This document shows, in pieces, positions 6,524-14,634 of a stretch of DNA of 15,628 nt. A model generated the notes under the pieces. That model was given only the letters and a program-made list of their open reading frames with translations, was not told the origin of the DNA and did not search any database. The number at the start of each line of letters is the position of its first letter. The stretch's first letter is position 1. The position numbers and the translations under genes were made by a program. Where the stretch lies: the NCBI GenBank assembly GCA_934233735.1, contig CAKQGQ010000031.1, positions 1 through 15,628 on the forward strand. The letters are read 5' to 3'. This DNA comes from an uncultured Clostridia bacterium. GTDB taxonomy: Bacteria > Bacillota > Clostridia > Peptostreptococcales > Anaerovoracaceae.

Positions 6524-7687
6524 CCAAACTCTGTATTTTGGTCGGTTTGAATACTTTTTGCACTGCAAAAGTCCGCGCTGCGCAAATTTCTGCACGAATG
6601 TCCGAATCGTAGCGTACGCTGCGTCTCCGAAGTCTTTTTCGAGCTGCTTCGTTGAAAACTCATTTTTCCCATAGCGATTTAAAACGAAGTTCCACAGCTC
6701 GTGTTCTTTCTGTGTGATTTCACCCACCAGCAACGCGTTGGCAAACTCGTCGAGTACAAATTGTGACGGCAGTGAATCGCTGAGGTGTGCATATACATTC
6801 TCAGCAAAATATAAGACGAAAGGCGTCACATCGATACATCCGCTGATTTTCGCATTTTCCTCTATCTGTTGGTATGCCTTATAGTAACGGCTGCGACTGC
6901 TGCGGATTAGCGACGACATCGATACAAACATCGCTGAGGCATAACCGCGCTGCACGAGATACCAGAGCTGCAGAAGCCGTGCGGTTCTTCCGTTTCCGTC
7001 AAAGTACGGGTGCAGATATGCCATATAAAAATGAAGAATTGCCGCTTTCGCCAGGTCATCAATGTCCGTTTCCACATTGATAAAGTCCATAAATGCCTTC
7101 ATGTATGCTGGCAGTAATTCGTGATGCAGTCCTTCGTGCGTCTGCTTGCCACCGACAACATATACCGCATCATTCCGGTATTTACAGCCTTCCGGCAGAC
7201 GGTCTTCATTCTCCACATAATTGCCGACCGCCATCTGATACAGTTTATATAAATTCTCTTCATTTATTTCATTGCGGTAATCGCTTACGAATTCCAAGCC
7301 TTTTTTCATCCCGAAAATCCGTTCTTCGCTCTCATCCCGCGGCGCATAGCCTGCGAGTATCTTCCTTATGCTTTCTCTGGATGTATTGATGTTTTCTATC
7401 TCAAAAGTGCTGAAAATTTCTTCCTCCATTGCCTGCGTTCCAAAGCCTTGTGCATCGCTCTGATGCGCAAGGAGAAGCTTCGCATACTTCGGACTGATTC
7501 GTGTAAGCTCATCAAGATAGATAATCGGCTGCCCTGAAAAATCCCTCATCGGAAAAAGTCTATAGCGATTTTCTTTTAAAAGTTCAAGCATTTCGGCAAC
7601 GCTTTCTTTCGAGTATTTATACTGCATTTTTTTTAAATCGGTAAAGCTTTTATCTTCAATCATCTTCAAAAAATATACAGCGTCCAT
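6521..7687 (-). CDS. Fic-domain protein (class II, N-terminal inhibitory helix, C-terminal winged helix)
   Basis: Fic enzymes usually transfer AMP from ATP to a hydroxyl of a target protein. The 388-residue protein carries the active-site loop HPYFDGNGRTAR (226-237) with all catalytic positions: His226, Asp230, Asn232, Gly233, Arg234 and Arg237. Tyr replaces the usual Phe at the third position. STFEIEN (93-99) fits the inhibitory motif (S/T)xxxE(G/N), whose Glu98 blocks ATP in autoinhibited Fic proteins, so it is class II. The region 322-388 looks like a winged-helix DNA-binding domain, as in many bacterial Fic proteins. ATG 7687 follows GGAGGG at 5 nt. No antitoxin gene is adjacent. A repeat-rich promoter (7712-7760) suggests autoregulation. 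The target protein is unknown; AMPylation is inferred from the motif. Confidence 0.92.
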   Translation of the reverse strand: MDAVYFLKMIEDKSFTDLKKMQYKYSKESVAEMLELLKENRYRLFPMRDFSGQPIIYLDELTRISPKYAKLLLAHQSDAQGFGTQAMEEEIFSTFEIENINTSRESIRKILAGYAPRDESEERIFGMKKGLEFVSDYRNEINEENLYKLYQMAVGNYVENEDRLPEGCKYRNDAVYVVGGKQTHEGLHHELLPAYMKAFMDFINVETDIDDLAKAAILHFYMAYLHPYFDGNGRTARLLQLWYLVQRGYASAMFVSMSSLIRSSRSRYYKAYQQIEENAKISGCIDVTPFVLYFAENVYAHLSDSLPSQFVLDEFANALLVGEITQKEHELWNFVLNRYGKNEFSTKQLEKDFGDAAYATIRTFVQKFAQRGLLQCKKYSNRPKYRVW

Positions 7688-7702
7688 CTTCGCCCTCCAT
7701 TC

Positions 7703-7733
7703 ATTGATACTAATTGATACTAACTAATATCAA
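7703..7733 (-). promoter_or_regulatory. Repeated half-sites over the fic -10 and start site (candidate operator)
   Basis: On plus, ATTGATACTA occurs twice in tandem (7703-7712 and 7713-7722) and is followed by TAATATCAAT (7725-7734), so TTGATA, TTGATA and TATCAA half-sites stand close together. The second and third form a near-palindrome (TTGATACTA, AC, TAATATCAA). They begin at the -10 and cover the predicted start, where a bound repressor would block transcription. The Fic protein's own winged helix is a natural candidate binder; that is inference. Confidence 0.5.
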
Positions 7734-7760
7734 TATACCATACTTTGTTATTCTTTTCAA
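7732..7760 (-). promoter_or_regulatory. Sigma-A promoter of the fic gene
   Basis: TTGAAA (7760-7755) and TATATT (7737-7732) on minus are 17 bp apart, with TGG making an extended -10. The start site would be near 7725, inside the repeats described next. Confidence 0.8.
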
Positions 7761-7769
7761 GTCTATCGC

Positions 7770-7835
7770 AAAAAAAAAGAGCCTCTATCTCAAAATGAAA
7801 CATGCGAAAGCGTTTCCTGATTTTGGCTCTTTTTC
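7770..7835 (-). terminator. Terminator after pncB
   Basis: On minus, AGAGCC and GGCTCT enclose a second tier (AAAAT/ATTTT) and an inner GAAAC/GTTTC stem, and the hairpin is followed by a run of nine T. It ends the uvrB-uvrA-pncB transcript just before the fic promoter. The plus strand also has a five-T tract after the hairpin, so weak activity there is possible. Confidence 0.85.
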
Positions 7836-7871
7836 AACTTTACTGTTGCTTTATTTTAGTTGCCGGCTTAA

Positions 7872-9305
7872 CTATTTTGCCGAATATTCTCTCAGTAATT
7901 TGTTCTTCATATCCCACAGGTTCTGCGAAAGGTCGACATAGTAGGTCTGTGGATTTTCCAGTCTGAGTGTTTCATCCCAAAGAGTTGCAACCTGTTCCTT
8001 GCAGTAGCTCTTGATTTCTTCAATGGAAGGACTTTCATACACGCATCTGCCCTTCTCGAAAATCGGAACATGAAGGTCTCTTACTGTATAATTTTTTACG
8101 ATTGTTTTTTTCCAAACAGCATTCGGATCGAAAATTTCGTATTCGTCCTGCTCCGGAATTGTTTCGCCCGCGATTGTCAGGACATCACCCTGCGCCTTTC
8201 CGGTTTCTTTGCTGTACAGTCTGTAAAGTCCCTTGAATCCCGGATTCGTAATCTTTTCAACATTCTCAGAAATCTTGATTTTCGGAGTCAGCACACCGTC
8301 TTTTTCAAGCGCTGCAAGCTTGTATACACCGCCGAAAACAGGTTCTGATTTCGCTGTGATAAGTCTTTCGCCTACGCCCAAAGAGTCAATACATGCGCCC
8401 TCAAGGATAACATCGCGGATGATGTATTCGTCAAGCGAATTGGAAACGACGATTTTGCACTCCTGAAGTCCTGCATCGTCCAGCATCTTACGCGCTTTCT
8501 TCGTAAGATAAGCCACGTCGCCTGAATCGATACGGATACCCATGCTTTGCGGTTTCATTTCTTTAAATACCTTGATTGCCGCAGGCACCCCGGATTTCAG
8601 AACATTGTATGTATCAACCAGCAACACGCAGTTCTGCGGGTAGATTTCCGCATATTTTTTGAATGCGGAATATTCGTCCGGATACATCTGCACCCAGCTG
8701 TGCGCCATCGTTCCGAGAGCCGCAATGCCGTAATCGCGATCTGCAATCGCACATGCCGTGCCTGCACAGCCGCCGATGTAAGCAGCTCTGGCACCGAGAA
8801 TTGCCGCATCTGCGCCGTGTGCTCTTCTCGAACCGAATTCCATAACAGCTCTTCCCTGCGCTGCTCTGACGATTCGATTGGCCTTCGTCGCAATCATGCT
8901 CTGGTGGTTGATGCATAAGAGCACCATGGTTTCGATAAATTGTGCCTGCATAACAGGTCCTCTGACGGTTACGATTGGTTCATGCGGGAAAATCGGTGTT
9001 CCTTCCGGTACCGCCCAGACATCGCACTTGAACTCAAAATTTTTCAGATAATCAAGAAACTCTTCGCAAAACATATCTTTTCCGCGAAGGTATTCGATGT
9101 CCTCATCCGTGAACTTCAGATTTTTCAGGTAGTCGATCAGCTGTTCAAGCCCTGCCATGATAGCATAGCCGCCGCCATCGGGCACTCTGCGGAAAAACAT
9201 ATCGAAGTATGCCGTATCCTCTGCCATTCCTGATTGGAAATAACCATTTGCCATGGTTATTTCGTAAAAGTCCGTAAGCATCGTCAGATTAAGTTTTTCT
9301 TTCAT
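7872..9305 (-). CDS. pncB: Nicotinate phosphoribosyltransferase
   Basis: The enzyme makes nicotinate mononucleotide from nicotinate, PRPP and ATP, the entry step of NAD salvage (Preiss-Handler pathway), in the cytoplasm. The 477-residue product is full length for the Gram-positive type. Landmarks are LTDFYEITMANGYF (10-23), which with FFRRVP begins the substrate site, EFGSRRAHGADAA (156-168), the phosphorylated-histidine loop ALGTMAHSWVQMYPDE (His202), and GIRIDSGDVAYL in the phosphoribosyl-binding barrel. The start ATG 9305 has GGAGG about 10 nt upstream, slightly long spacing. Only 37 bp separate it from the uvrA stop, with no promoter or terminator visible there, so it is probably the last gene of the uvrBA transcript and would share its SOS control in part. 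Confidence 0.95.
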   Translation of the reverse strand: MKEKLNLTMLTDFYEITMANGYFQSGMAEDTAYFDMFFRRVPDGGGYAIMAGLEQLIDYLKNLKFTDEDIEYLRGKDMFCEEFLDYLKNFEFKCDVWAVPEGTPIFPHEPIVTVRGPVMQAQFIETMVLLCINHQSMIATKANRIVRAAQGRAVMEFGSRRAHGADAAILGARAAYIGGCAGTACAIADRDYGIAALGTMAHSWVQMYPDEYSAFKKYAEIYPQNCVLLVDTYNVLKSGVPAAIKVFKEMKPQSMGIRIDSGDVAYLTKKARKMLDDAGLQECKIVVSNSLDEYIIRDVILEGACIDSLGVGERLITAKSEPVFGGVYKLAALEKDGVLTPKIKISENVEKITNPGFKGLYRLYSKETGKAQGDVLTIAGETIPEQDEYEIFDPNAVWKKTIVKNYTVRDLHVPIFEKGRCVYESPSIEEIKSYCKEQVATLWDETLRLENPQTYYVDLSQNLWDMKNKLLREYSAK

Positions 9306-9342
9306 TTGGAATTTTCCTCCGTTTTTTCCATCCTATGCGGAT

Positions 9343-12180
9343 TTATCGCTTTAAAAGCTTTTTTAAAAACTGACCCGTATAGGACTCCGGACATTTTGCA
9401 ATTTCTTCCGGCGTTCCGGTCGCAACAATCGTTCCGCCCCTGGTTCCGCCGTCCGGTCCCAAGTCTATAATATAATCAGCTCTTTTAATGACATCTAAGT
9501 TGTGCTCAATTACCACAACGGTATTACCTGCGTCCACAAGCTTATCGAGTACGCTCAGCAGCTTGTCCACATCTGCGAAATGCAGTCCGGTTGTCGGTTC
9601 ATCCAGAATATACAAAGTTTTTCCTGTGCTTCGCTTCGTCAGCTCCGAAGCAAGCTTCACGCGCTGCGCCTCGCCGCCGGAAAGCTGCGTCGACGGCTGA
9701 CCGAGTTTGATATAGCCCAGTCCGACTTCGTCCAGTGTCTGCAAATGCCGCGCAATGCTCGGTACATTCTTAAAGAATTCTACTCCCTCACTGACGCTCA
9801 TGTCAAGTACATCAAAGATACTTTTGCCTTTATATTTTACTTCCAGCGTCTCACGGTTGTATCTTTTGCCCTTGCAGACCTCGCAAGGAACATAGACATC
9901 CGGCAGGAAATGCATCTCAATCTGAATGATTCCGTCGCCACTGCACGCCTCGCATCTTCCGCCCTTTACATTAAAGCTGAAGCGGCCTTTTTGATAGCCG
10001 CGCAGCTTTGCCTCCGGAAGACTTGCGAACAAATCACGGATATGATTGAACATTCCGGTATAGGTCGCAGGGTTGGAACGCGGGGTTCTGCCGATTGGAG
10101 ACTGGTCAATGTCAATTACTTTGTCGATATTTTCCAATCCAAGAATCTCATCAAAATCGCCTGCTTCCTCCTGCAGCCGATTCGTAACGCGAGCCGCGCC
10201 CTTATACAAAATTTCGTTTACAAGGCTGCTCTTTCCCGAGCCTGAAACTCCTGTAACGCAGACAAATTTTCCGAGCGGAATATCGACATCAATATTTTTC
10301 AAGTTGTTCTGACGGGCGCCCTTAATGACGAGCTTCTCACCGTTACCCTCTCTTCTCTCCTTCGGCACGAAAATCTTTTTCGCACCGGAAAGATACTGCC
10401 CCGTCAATGATTCTTTGCACTTCATAATATCTTCGACCGTGCCTTGTGCCACCAGTTCGCCGCCGTAAATTCCGGCACCCGGGCCGATGTCCACGATATG
10501 ATCTGCCGCATACATCGTATCCTCGTCATGTTCAACGACAATCAGCGTATTGCCGATATCCGTCAGGTGGCGAAGCGTCTGCAGTAGCTTTTCATTGTCC
10601 TTTTGGTGCAGGCCGATGCTCGGCTCATCTAAAATATAAAGCACGCCGACAAGGCTGGAACCAATCTGGGTTGCCAGACGGATTCGCTGCGACTCACCGC
10701 CCGAGAGCGTTCCCGCCGAGCGGCTGAGTGTCAGATAATCCAGTCCGACATCGACTAGGAAATTCAGCCGTGCTTTGATTTCTTTCAAAATCTGGTGGGC
10801 GATTTGCTCGTCCTTCTCCGAAAGCTTTAATCCGTCGATAAATTCCAACGCCTCTTTAATTGACATTTCCGACAAATCAGCGATGTTTTCATCTCCCACC
10901 GTAACCGCCAGAATTTCCGGTTTCAAACGCTTTCCATGGCAGTCCGGACACTCTCTGGTTACCATATACTTCGACATTTTATCTTTAAAATAATCCGAAG
11001 TTGATTCGCGGTACCTGCGCTCGATATTGTTCATCGCGCCTTCAAACGGCCGGTCCTGATGGGAAACCGTTCCGGTAGTGCGGCTTACATAGTCATACAC
11101 GAGATGCTTGTCCCCCGTGCCGTAGTAAAGCTCCCTGCGGAATTTTTCCGGTAACTCTTTGAGCGGTTTGGACGGATCCACACCGTGCTGACGAATCAAA
11201 GCATCCACCATCTGACGATAGAATCCGCTGAATTCCATCGTTCCGAAGATAGGCTGAAGCGCTCCGTCATCAATGCTCAAATTCTCGTCAATCAAAAGCT
11301 TCGGATCGAGTTTTTGTGTAAATCCCAGTCCGTTACACGAAGGGCAGGCCCCGAATGGTGCGTTGAATGAAAACATTCTCGGCTCCAGCTCTTCAATGCT
11401 GATTCCGTGATCCGGGCAGGCAAGCTTCGTGCTGAAGGTCTGTTCGTAGTGCCTGTCATAGAAGTCGCCTTCCACCGTAACAAGTCCGTCTCCCTGTGCA
11501 ATCGCAAGCTCGCAGGCTTCCGCAATTCTTCCCTCCTGACCGGGTTTGACAACGATTCGGTCAACGACAATCTCGATGGTATGTTTAAAGGTCTTTTCCA
11601 TCTTGATTTCGTCTTCATCTATAATTTTAATTTCGCCGTCCACGCGCACACGCGTGAAACCTTCTTTTTTGATTCTCTCAATTATCTTTTCGTGTGTTCC
11701 CTTGCGCTGACGCACGACAGGCGCCATAATCATCAGTTTGGTACCCTCTTCAAAACCCATGATGGTATCCACCATCTGGTCAACAGACTGACTGCTGATG
11801 GGCTTTCCGCAGACCGGACAGTGCGGCTTGCCGACACGTGCATAAAGCAGACGCAGATAGTCGTGAATTTCCGTCACGGTGCCGACTGTGGAACGCGGAT
11901 TGCGGTTCGTCGTCTTCTGGTCGATGGAAATTGCAGGCGAAAGCCCTTCGATGTACTCCACATTCGGTTTTTCCATCTGTCCGAGGAACTGTCTTGCGTA
12001 GGACGAAAGACTCTCCATATATCTTCTCTGTCCCTCGGCATAAATCGTATCAAAAGCCAGCGATGACTTTCCTGAGCCCGAAAGTCCTGTTAAAACCACC
12101 ATCTTGTCTCTCGGAATCACCACATCAAGATTTTTTAAATTGTTTTCGTTTGCACCCCTTATAATGATGTCTTTTGACAT
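9343..12180 (-). CDS. uvrA: Excinuclease ABC subunit A
   Basis: UvrA is the damage-recognition ATPase of nucleotide excision repair; it loads UvrB at bulky lesions. The 945-residue product has the full layout: Walker A GLSGSGKSS (32-40), zinc-binding cysteines C255, C279, C282 and the CPDC pair near 411, first ABC signature LSGGESQ (492-498) and ILDEP (516-520), second Walker A GVSGSGKSS (644-652), second zinc module C743/C746 with C766/C769, signature LSGGEAQ (833-839) and ILDEPTTGLH (858-867). I start at ATG 12180, preceded by AAAGGAG. The open frame runs on to 12258, but that part overlaps the end of uvrB and lacks a ribosome binding site. It follows uvrB after 22 bp, as one operon. Confidence 0.98.
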   Translation of the reverse strand: MSKDIIIRGANENNLKNLDVVIPRDKMVVLTGLSGSGKSSLAFDTIYAEGQRRYMESLSSYARQFLGQMEKPNVEYIEGLSPAISIDQKTTNRNPRSTVGTVTEIHDYLRLLYARVGKPHCPVCGKPISSQSVDQMVDTIMGFEEGTKLMIMAPVVRQRKGTHEKIIERIKKEGFTRVRVDGEIKIIDEDEIKMEKTFKHTIEIVVDRIVVKPGQEGRIAEACELAIAQGDGLVTVEGDFYDRHYEQTFSTKLACPDHGISIEELEPRMFSFNAPFGACPSCNGLGFTQKLDPKLLIDENLSIDDGALQPIFGTMEFSGFYRQMVDALIRQHGVDPSKPLKELPEKFRRELYYGTGDKHLVYDYVSRTTGTVSHQDRPFEGAMNNIERRYRESTSDYFKDKMSKYMVTRECPDCHGKRLKPEILAVTVGDENIADLSEMSIKEALEFIDGLKLSEKDEQIAHQILKEIKARLNFLVDVGLDYLTLSRSAGTLSGGESQRIRLATQIGSSLVGVLYILDEPSIGLHQKDNEKLLQTLRHLTDIGNTLIVVEHDEDTMYAADHIVDIGPGAGIYGGELVAQGTVEDIMKCKESLTGQYLSGAKKIFVPKERREGNGEKLVIKGARQNNLKNIDVDIPLGKFVCVTGVSGSGKSSLVNEILYKGAARVTNRLQEEAGDFDEILGLENIDKVIDIDQSPIGRTPRSNPATYTGMFNHIRDLFASLPEAKLRGYQKGRFSFNVKGGRCEACSGDGIIQIEMHFLPDVYVPCEVCKGKRYNRETLEVKYKGKSIFDVLDMSVSEGVEFFKNVPSIARHLQTLDEVGLGYIKLGQPSTQLSGGEAQRVKLASELTKRSTGKTLYILDEPTTGLHFADVDKLLSVLDKLVDAGNTVVVIEHNLDVIKRADYIIDLGPDGGTRGGTIVATGTPEEIAKCPESYTGQFLKKLLKR

Positions 12181-12202
12181 TTTCTCTCCTTTATAATCCA
12201 AT

Positions 12203-14176
12203 CTATAATCTGACCTTATATTCAAAAATCTGGTCTCTGAGCTGCGCCGCGCGTTCAAACTGCAAATCCTGCGCTGCCTGCTTCATTTCCTTTTCCAGCT
12301 TCTTGATATAGTCTTTCAATTCTTTCTTTGTCAATTCAAGCGGCGTCTTGCCCTTGTATTCTTCCATTTCCGGCTCTGCCGCCTTCGTTGCTTCGATGAC
12401 TGCACGAACGGATTTCTTGACCGAAGTCGGAGTGATTCCATGCGCCTTGTTGTAATCGTCCTGGATTTTGCGCCTTCTGTCGGTCTCTTTCATTGCCACA
12501 TCCATCGCCTTGCTGATGCGGTCCGCATACATGATAACTCTGCCGTCCGCATTTCGCGCCGCTCTTCCGATGGTCTGAATCAGCGAAGTCTCGGTACGCA
12601 GGAAGCCTTCCTTGTCCGCGTCCAAAATTGCCACAAGCGAAACCTCCGGTATATCCAGTCCTTCTCTGAGCAAATTAATTCCAACTAAAACATCGAAAAC
12701 GCCCAGCCGCAGATCCCTTATGATTTCCATTCGCTCAAGCGTATCGACCTCTGAATGCAGATATCTTACCTTTATATTTACCCCCTTGAGGTAGTCTGTC
12801 AAACTTTCCGCCATCTTTTTGGTTAAAGTTGTCACCAGAACACGCTCGCCGCGCTCGATTACCTTATGAATTTCGCCTATCAGATGGTCAATCTGTCCTT
12901 CAGTCGGAACAATTTCAATCGGCGGATCAAGCAGCCCTGTCGGACGAATAATCTGCTCTGCATTCACGCCGCCGGAAACCTCTCTCTCATAGGCAGCAGG
13001 AGTTGCGCTCACGAATACGACCTGATGAACCAGCTTATCGAATTCTTCAAACTGAAGCGGACGGTTATCAAGTGCTGACGGCAGACGGAATCCGTATTCC
13101 ACCAGCGAAGATTTTCTCGAGCGGTCGCCCGCATACATCGCACGAAGCTGCGGAAGCATGACATGCGACTCGTCGATAATAATCAAAAAATCATCCGGGA
13201 AGTAGTCAATCAGCGTATAAGGCCGTGTGCCCGCAGGCAGTCCGTTTAAATGCCTTGAGTAGTTCTCAATTCCCTTGCAGCTTCCCACCTCACGCAGCAT
13301 CTCGAGGTCATATCTTGTCCTCTGCTCGATGCGCTGCGCTTCAAGGAGTTTGCCGCGGTCTTTGAACCACTGAACTCTTTCAATCAGCTCAGCGTCAATT
13401 GTTTCGATTGCTTTTTCCATCTTCTCGGGAGATGTTACGTAATGCGATGCCGGATATACGGCAATGTGGTTTCTGAGCCCGATGATTTCGCCTGTAATCG
13501 GGTTCATCTCCTTGATGGATTCCACCTCGTCTCCGAAAAGTTCAACCCGAACTGCTGATTCTGCTCCTGCCGGATAGATATCGATGACGTCTCCGCGCAC
13601 ACGAAAACTCCCGCGTTCAAAAGCCAAATCATTTCGCACATACTGAATATCTACGAGTCTGCGCAAAATATCCTTTCTCGGTTTTTCCATGCCCGGACGC
13701 AGCGAAAGCATCTGATTCTCGTAATCGAACGGACTTCCTAAACCATAGATGCACGAAACCGATGCGACGATAATTACATCCCTGCGCTCTGCCAGTGCTG
13801 CCGTTGCCGAGTGACGCAGCTTCTCGATTTCGTCGTTGATATCCGAATCCTTTTCTATATAAGTGTCCGTCGAAGGTACATAGGCCTCCGGTTGGTAATA
13901 ATCGTAGTAGCTGACAAAATACTCCACCGCGTTCTCCGGGAAGAACTCCTTAAACTCGCCGTGAAGCTGTGCTGCCAGCGTCTTATTATGGGAAATCACC
14001 AGCGTCGGCTTCTGCACCTGCTGGATCAGATTCGCCATCGTAAAGGTCTTGCCGGACCCCGTCACGCCCATCAAAGTCTGATATTTTCTGCCTTCCGCGA
14101 TCCCCGCGGCAAGTCTGCTGACCGCCTCCGGCTGGTCGCCCATCATGGTATAGTCTGAATGTAGTTTGAACTTCAT
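12203..14176 (-). CDS. uvrB: Excinuclease ABC subunit B
   Basis: UvrB is the helicase-fold protein that verifies DNA damage and forms the pre-incision complex with UvrC. The 657-residue product has Walker A GVTGSGKT (37-44), the damage-clamping beta-hairpin YYDYYQPEAYVPSTDTY (90-106), the DEAD-like box IIIDESHV (332-339), helicase motif VI around QTIGRAARN, and a C-terminal UVR domain (about 618-655) that contacts UvrC. Start ATG 14176 has AAAGGA about 8 nt upstream. It heads a uvrB-uvrA(-pncB) unit behind a LexA box, so it should be induced by DNA damage. A 7-bp hairpin lies in the leader just ahead of the ribosome binding site. Confidence 0.98.
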   Translation of the reverse strand: MKFKLHSDYTMMGDQPEAVSRLAAGIAEGRKYQTLMGVTGSGKTFTMANLIQQVQKPTLVISHNKTLAAQLHGEFKEFFPENAVEYFVSYYDYYQPEAYVPSTDTYIEKDSDINDEIEKLRHSATAALAERRDVIIVASVSCIYGLGSPFDYENQMLSLRPGMEKPRKDILRRLVDIQYVRNDLAFERGSFRVRGDVIDIYPAGAESAVRVELFGDEVESIKEMNPITGEIIGLRNHIAVYPASHYVTSPEKMEKAIETIDAELIERVQWFKDRGKLLEAQRIEQRTRYDLEMLREVGSCKGIENYSRHLNGLPAGTRPYTLIDYFPDDFLIIIDESHVMLPQLRAMYAGDRSRKSSLVEYGFRLPSALDNRPLQFEEFDKLVHQVVFVSATPAAYEREVSGGVNAEQIIRPTGLLDPPIEIVPTEGQIDHLIGEIHKVIERGERVLVTTLTKKMAESLTDYLKGVNIKVRYLHSEVDTLERMEIIRDLRLGVFDVLVGINLLREGLDIPEVSLVAILDADKEGFLRTETSLIQTIGRAARNADGRVIMYADRISKAMDVAMKETDRRRKIQDDYNKAHGITPTSVKKSVRAVIEATKAAEPEMEEYKGKTPLELTKKELKDYIKKLEKEMKQAAQDLQFERAAQLRDQIFEYKVRL

Positions 14177-14193
14177 TTCTCGTTTCCTTTCTC

Positions 14194-14216
14194 AGTGACC
14201 CTGCGAAAAGGTCACT
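14194..14216 (-). promoter_or_regulatory. Hairpin in the uvrB leader
   Basis: AGTGACC (14194-14200) and GGTCACT (14210-14216) are perfect inverted repeats around a 9-nt loop. The element sits directly upstream of the uvrB ribosome binding site, with no T-run on the uvrB strand, so it is not a terminator. It could stabilise the mRNA 5' end or be a protein-binding palindrome. Confidence 0.45.
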
Positions 14217-14244
14217 AAAAAAGTATATCACAAAAAAAATAAAA

Positions 14245-14276
14245 AGTATAGCCAAAAACGAACATAGGTTTTCCAA
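14245..14276 (-). promoter_or_regulatory. uvrB promoter with LexA (SOS) box
   Basis: CGAACATAGGTTTT (14259-14272) closely fits the Gram-positive LexA/DinR operator (GAAC, four bases, GTTC, with one end base changed). On minus a -10 TATACT (14250-14245) lies 8 bp downstream of it. The -35 is weak: TTGGAA at 20 bp spacing or GAAAAC at 17 bp. An operator between the -10 and -35 is where LexA represses. A second extended -10 (TGATATACT, 14230-14222) is closer to the gene. Confidence 0.75.
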
Positions 14277-14527
14277 TTTGCGGTTATCGCTATAAACATC
14301 CATTGTAATCAGTTCTTTTGCGTGTCAAGGTAAGAATATCCCAAACAAAATCTTATTCAATTTGCTTTCACTATATTTACTGCAGAAAATATTCGATTTC
14401 TACAACCAAAAAATTTCAAAATTTTTACGAAAAAATCTGAAATGCTTCGGCTTTGTTTCTCTCTTTTTATTATTATTTTCATTTTTTTTCATAGACTATT
14501 GATGAATACTGCTAAGTGCATAAAGCC
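14277..14527. other. AT-rich intergenic stretch, no gene seen
   Basis: About 250 bp between the uvrB promoter and the abi promoter hold no convincing reading frame. It contains an AT palindrome (AAAAATTT, C, AAAATTTTT near 14408-14425) and a weak TTCG-loop hairpin (GC TTCG GC near 14445) followed by T/C-rich sequence that could be a decayed plus-strand terminator. Its base composition resembles the abi gene rather than uvrB, so the boundary between core and acquired DNA probably lies here. Confidence 0.4.
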
Positions 14528-14556
14528 TTGACAAAAGGCTTTTTTCCGCTTATAAT
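14528..14556 (+). promoter_or_regulatory. Consensus sigma-A promoter of the RNA/abi module
   Basis: TTGACA (14528-14533) and TATAAT (14551-14556) are separated by exactly 17 bp, a perfect consensus match. Transcription should start at about 14563. Such strength is unusual for a lone toxin-like gene but is expected for a highly expressed antitoxin RNA. Confidence 0.9.
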
Positions 14557-14562
14557 GTATTC

Positions 14563-14630
14563 AATGATTGAGTTACAGACGCCTGCGGGGCCTGTGACCG
14601 GGGGAGTTCCTGCGGGAGCTCCCTTTACTT
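14563..14630 (+). ncRNA. Structured leader RNA, candidate abiF-type antitoxin RNA
   Basis: The GC-rich transcript start folds into two adjacent hairpins. Hairpin 1: GTTACAG (14572-14578) with CTGTGAC (14592-14598), one G-U pair, then GCC/GGC around a TGCGG loop after an AC bulge. Hairpin 2: GGGAGTTCC (14602-14610) with GGAGCTCCC (14615-14623) around TGCG, extendable by G-U pairs. CCTGCGGG occurs in both hairpin heads (14582-14589 and 14609-14616). The RNA lies between a perfect promoter and an Abi_2 gene. Established knowledge: a conserved 'abiF RNA' motif occurs upstream of abiF genes and is thought to act with the protein. I infer this is a member or analogue; a covariance-model match was not possible here. 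It could instead be only an attenuator leader. Confidence 0.6.
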
Positions 14631-14634
14631 TTAT
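14600..14634 (+). terminator. Imperfect (leaky) terminator inside the RNA/abi transcript
   Basis: The second hairpin (9 perfect or G-U pairs, up to 11 with flanking G-U) is followed directly by TTTACTTTT. The interrupted T-run suggests partial termination, giving many short RNAs and fewer full-length abi messages. The ribosome binding site GGAGGA (14635-14640) comes immediately after. Confidence 0.55.

Noticed and set aside
8547..8918. Plus-strand frames inside pncB
   Set aside because: Cys/Arg/His-rich translations opposite a well-conserved gene; no promoter or ribosome binding site.
12181..12258. 26-residue N-terminal extension of UvrA
   Set aside because: It overlaps the 3' end of uvrB, lacks a ribosome binding site and is not part of the UvrA fold; ATG 12180 has AAAGGAG.
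13986..14303. Minus-strand frame starting with a hydrophobic stretch upstream of uvrB
   Set aside because: Most of it runs through uvrB in another frame and shows no protein-like features there; it also starts upstream of the predicted promoter and overlaps the SOS box.
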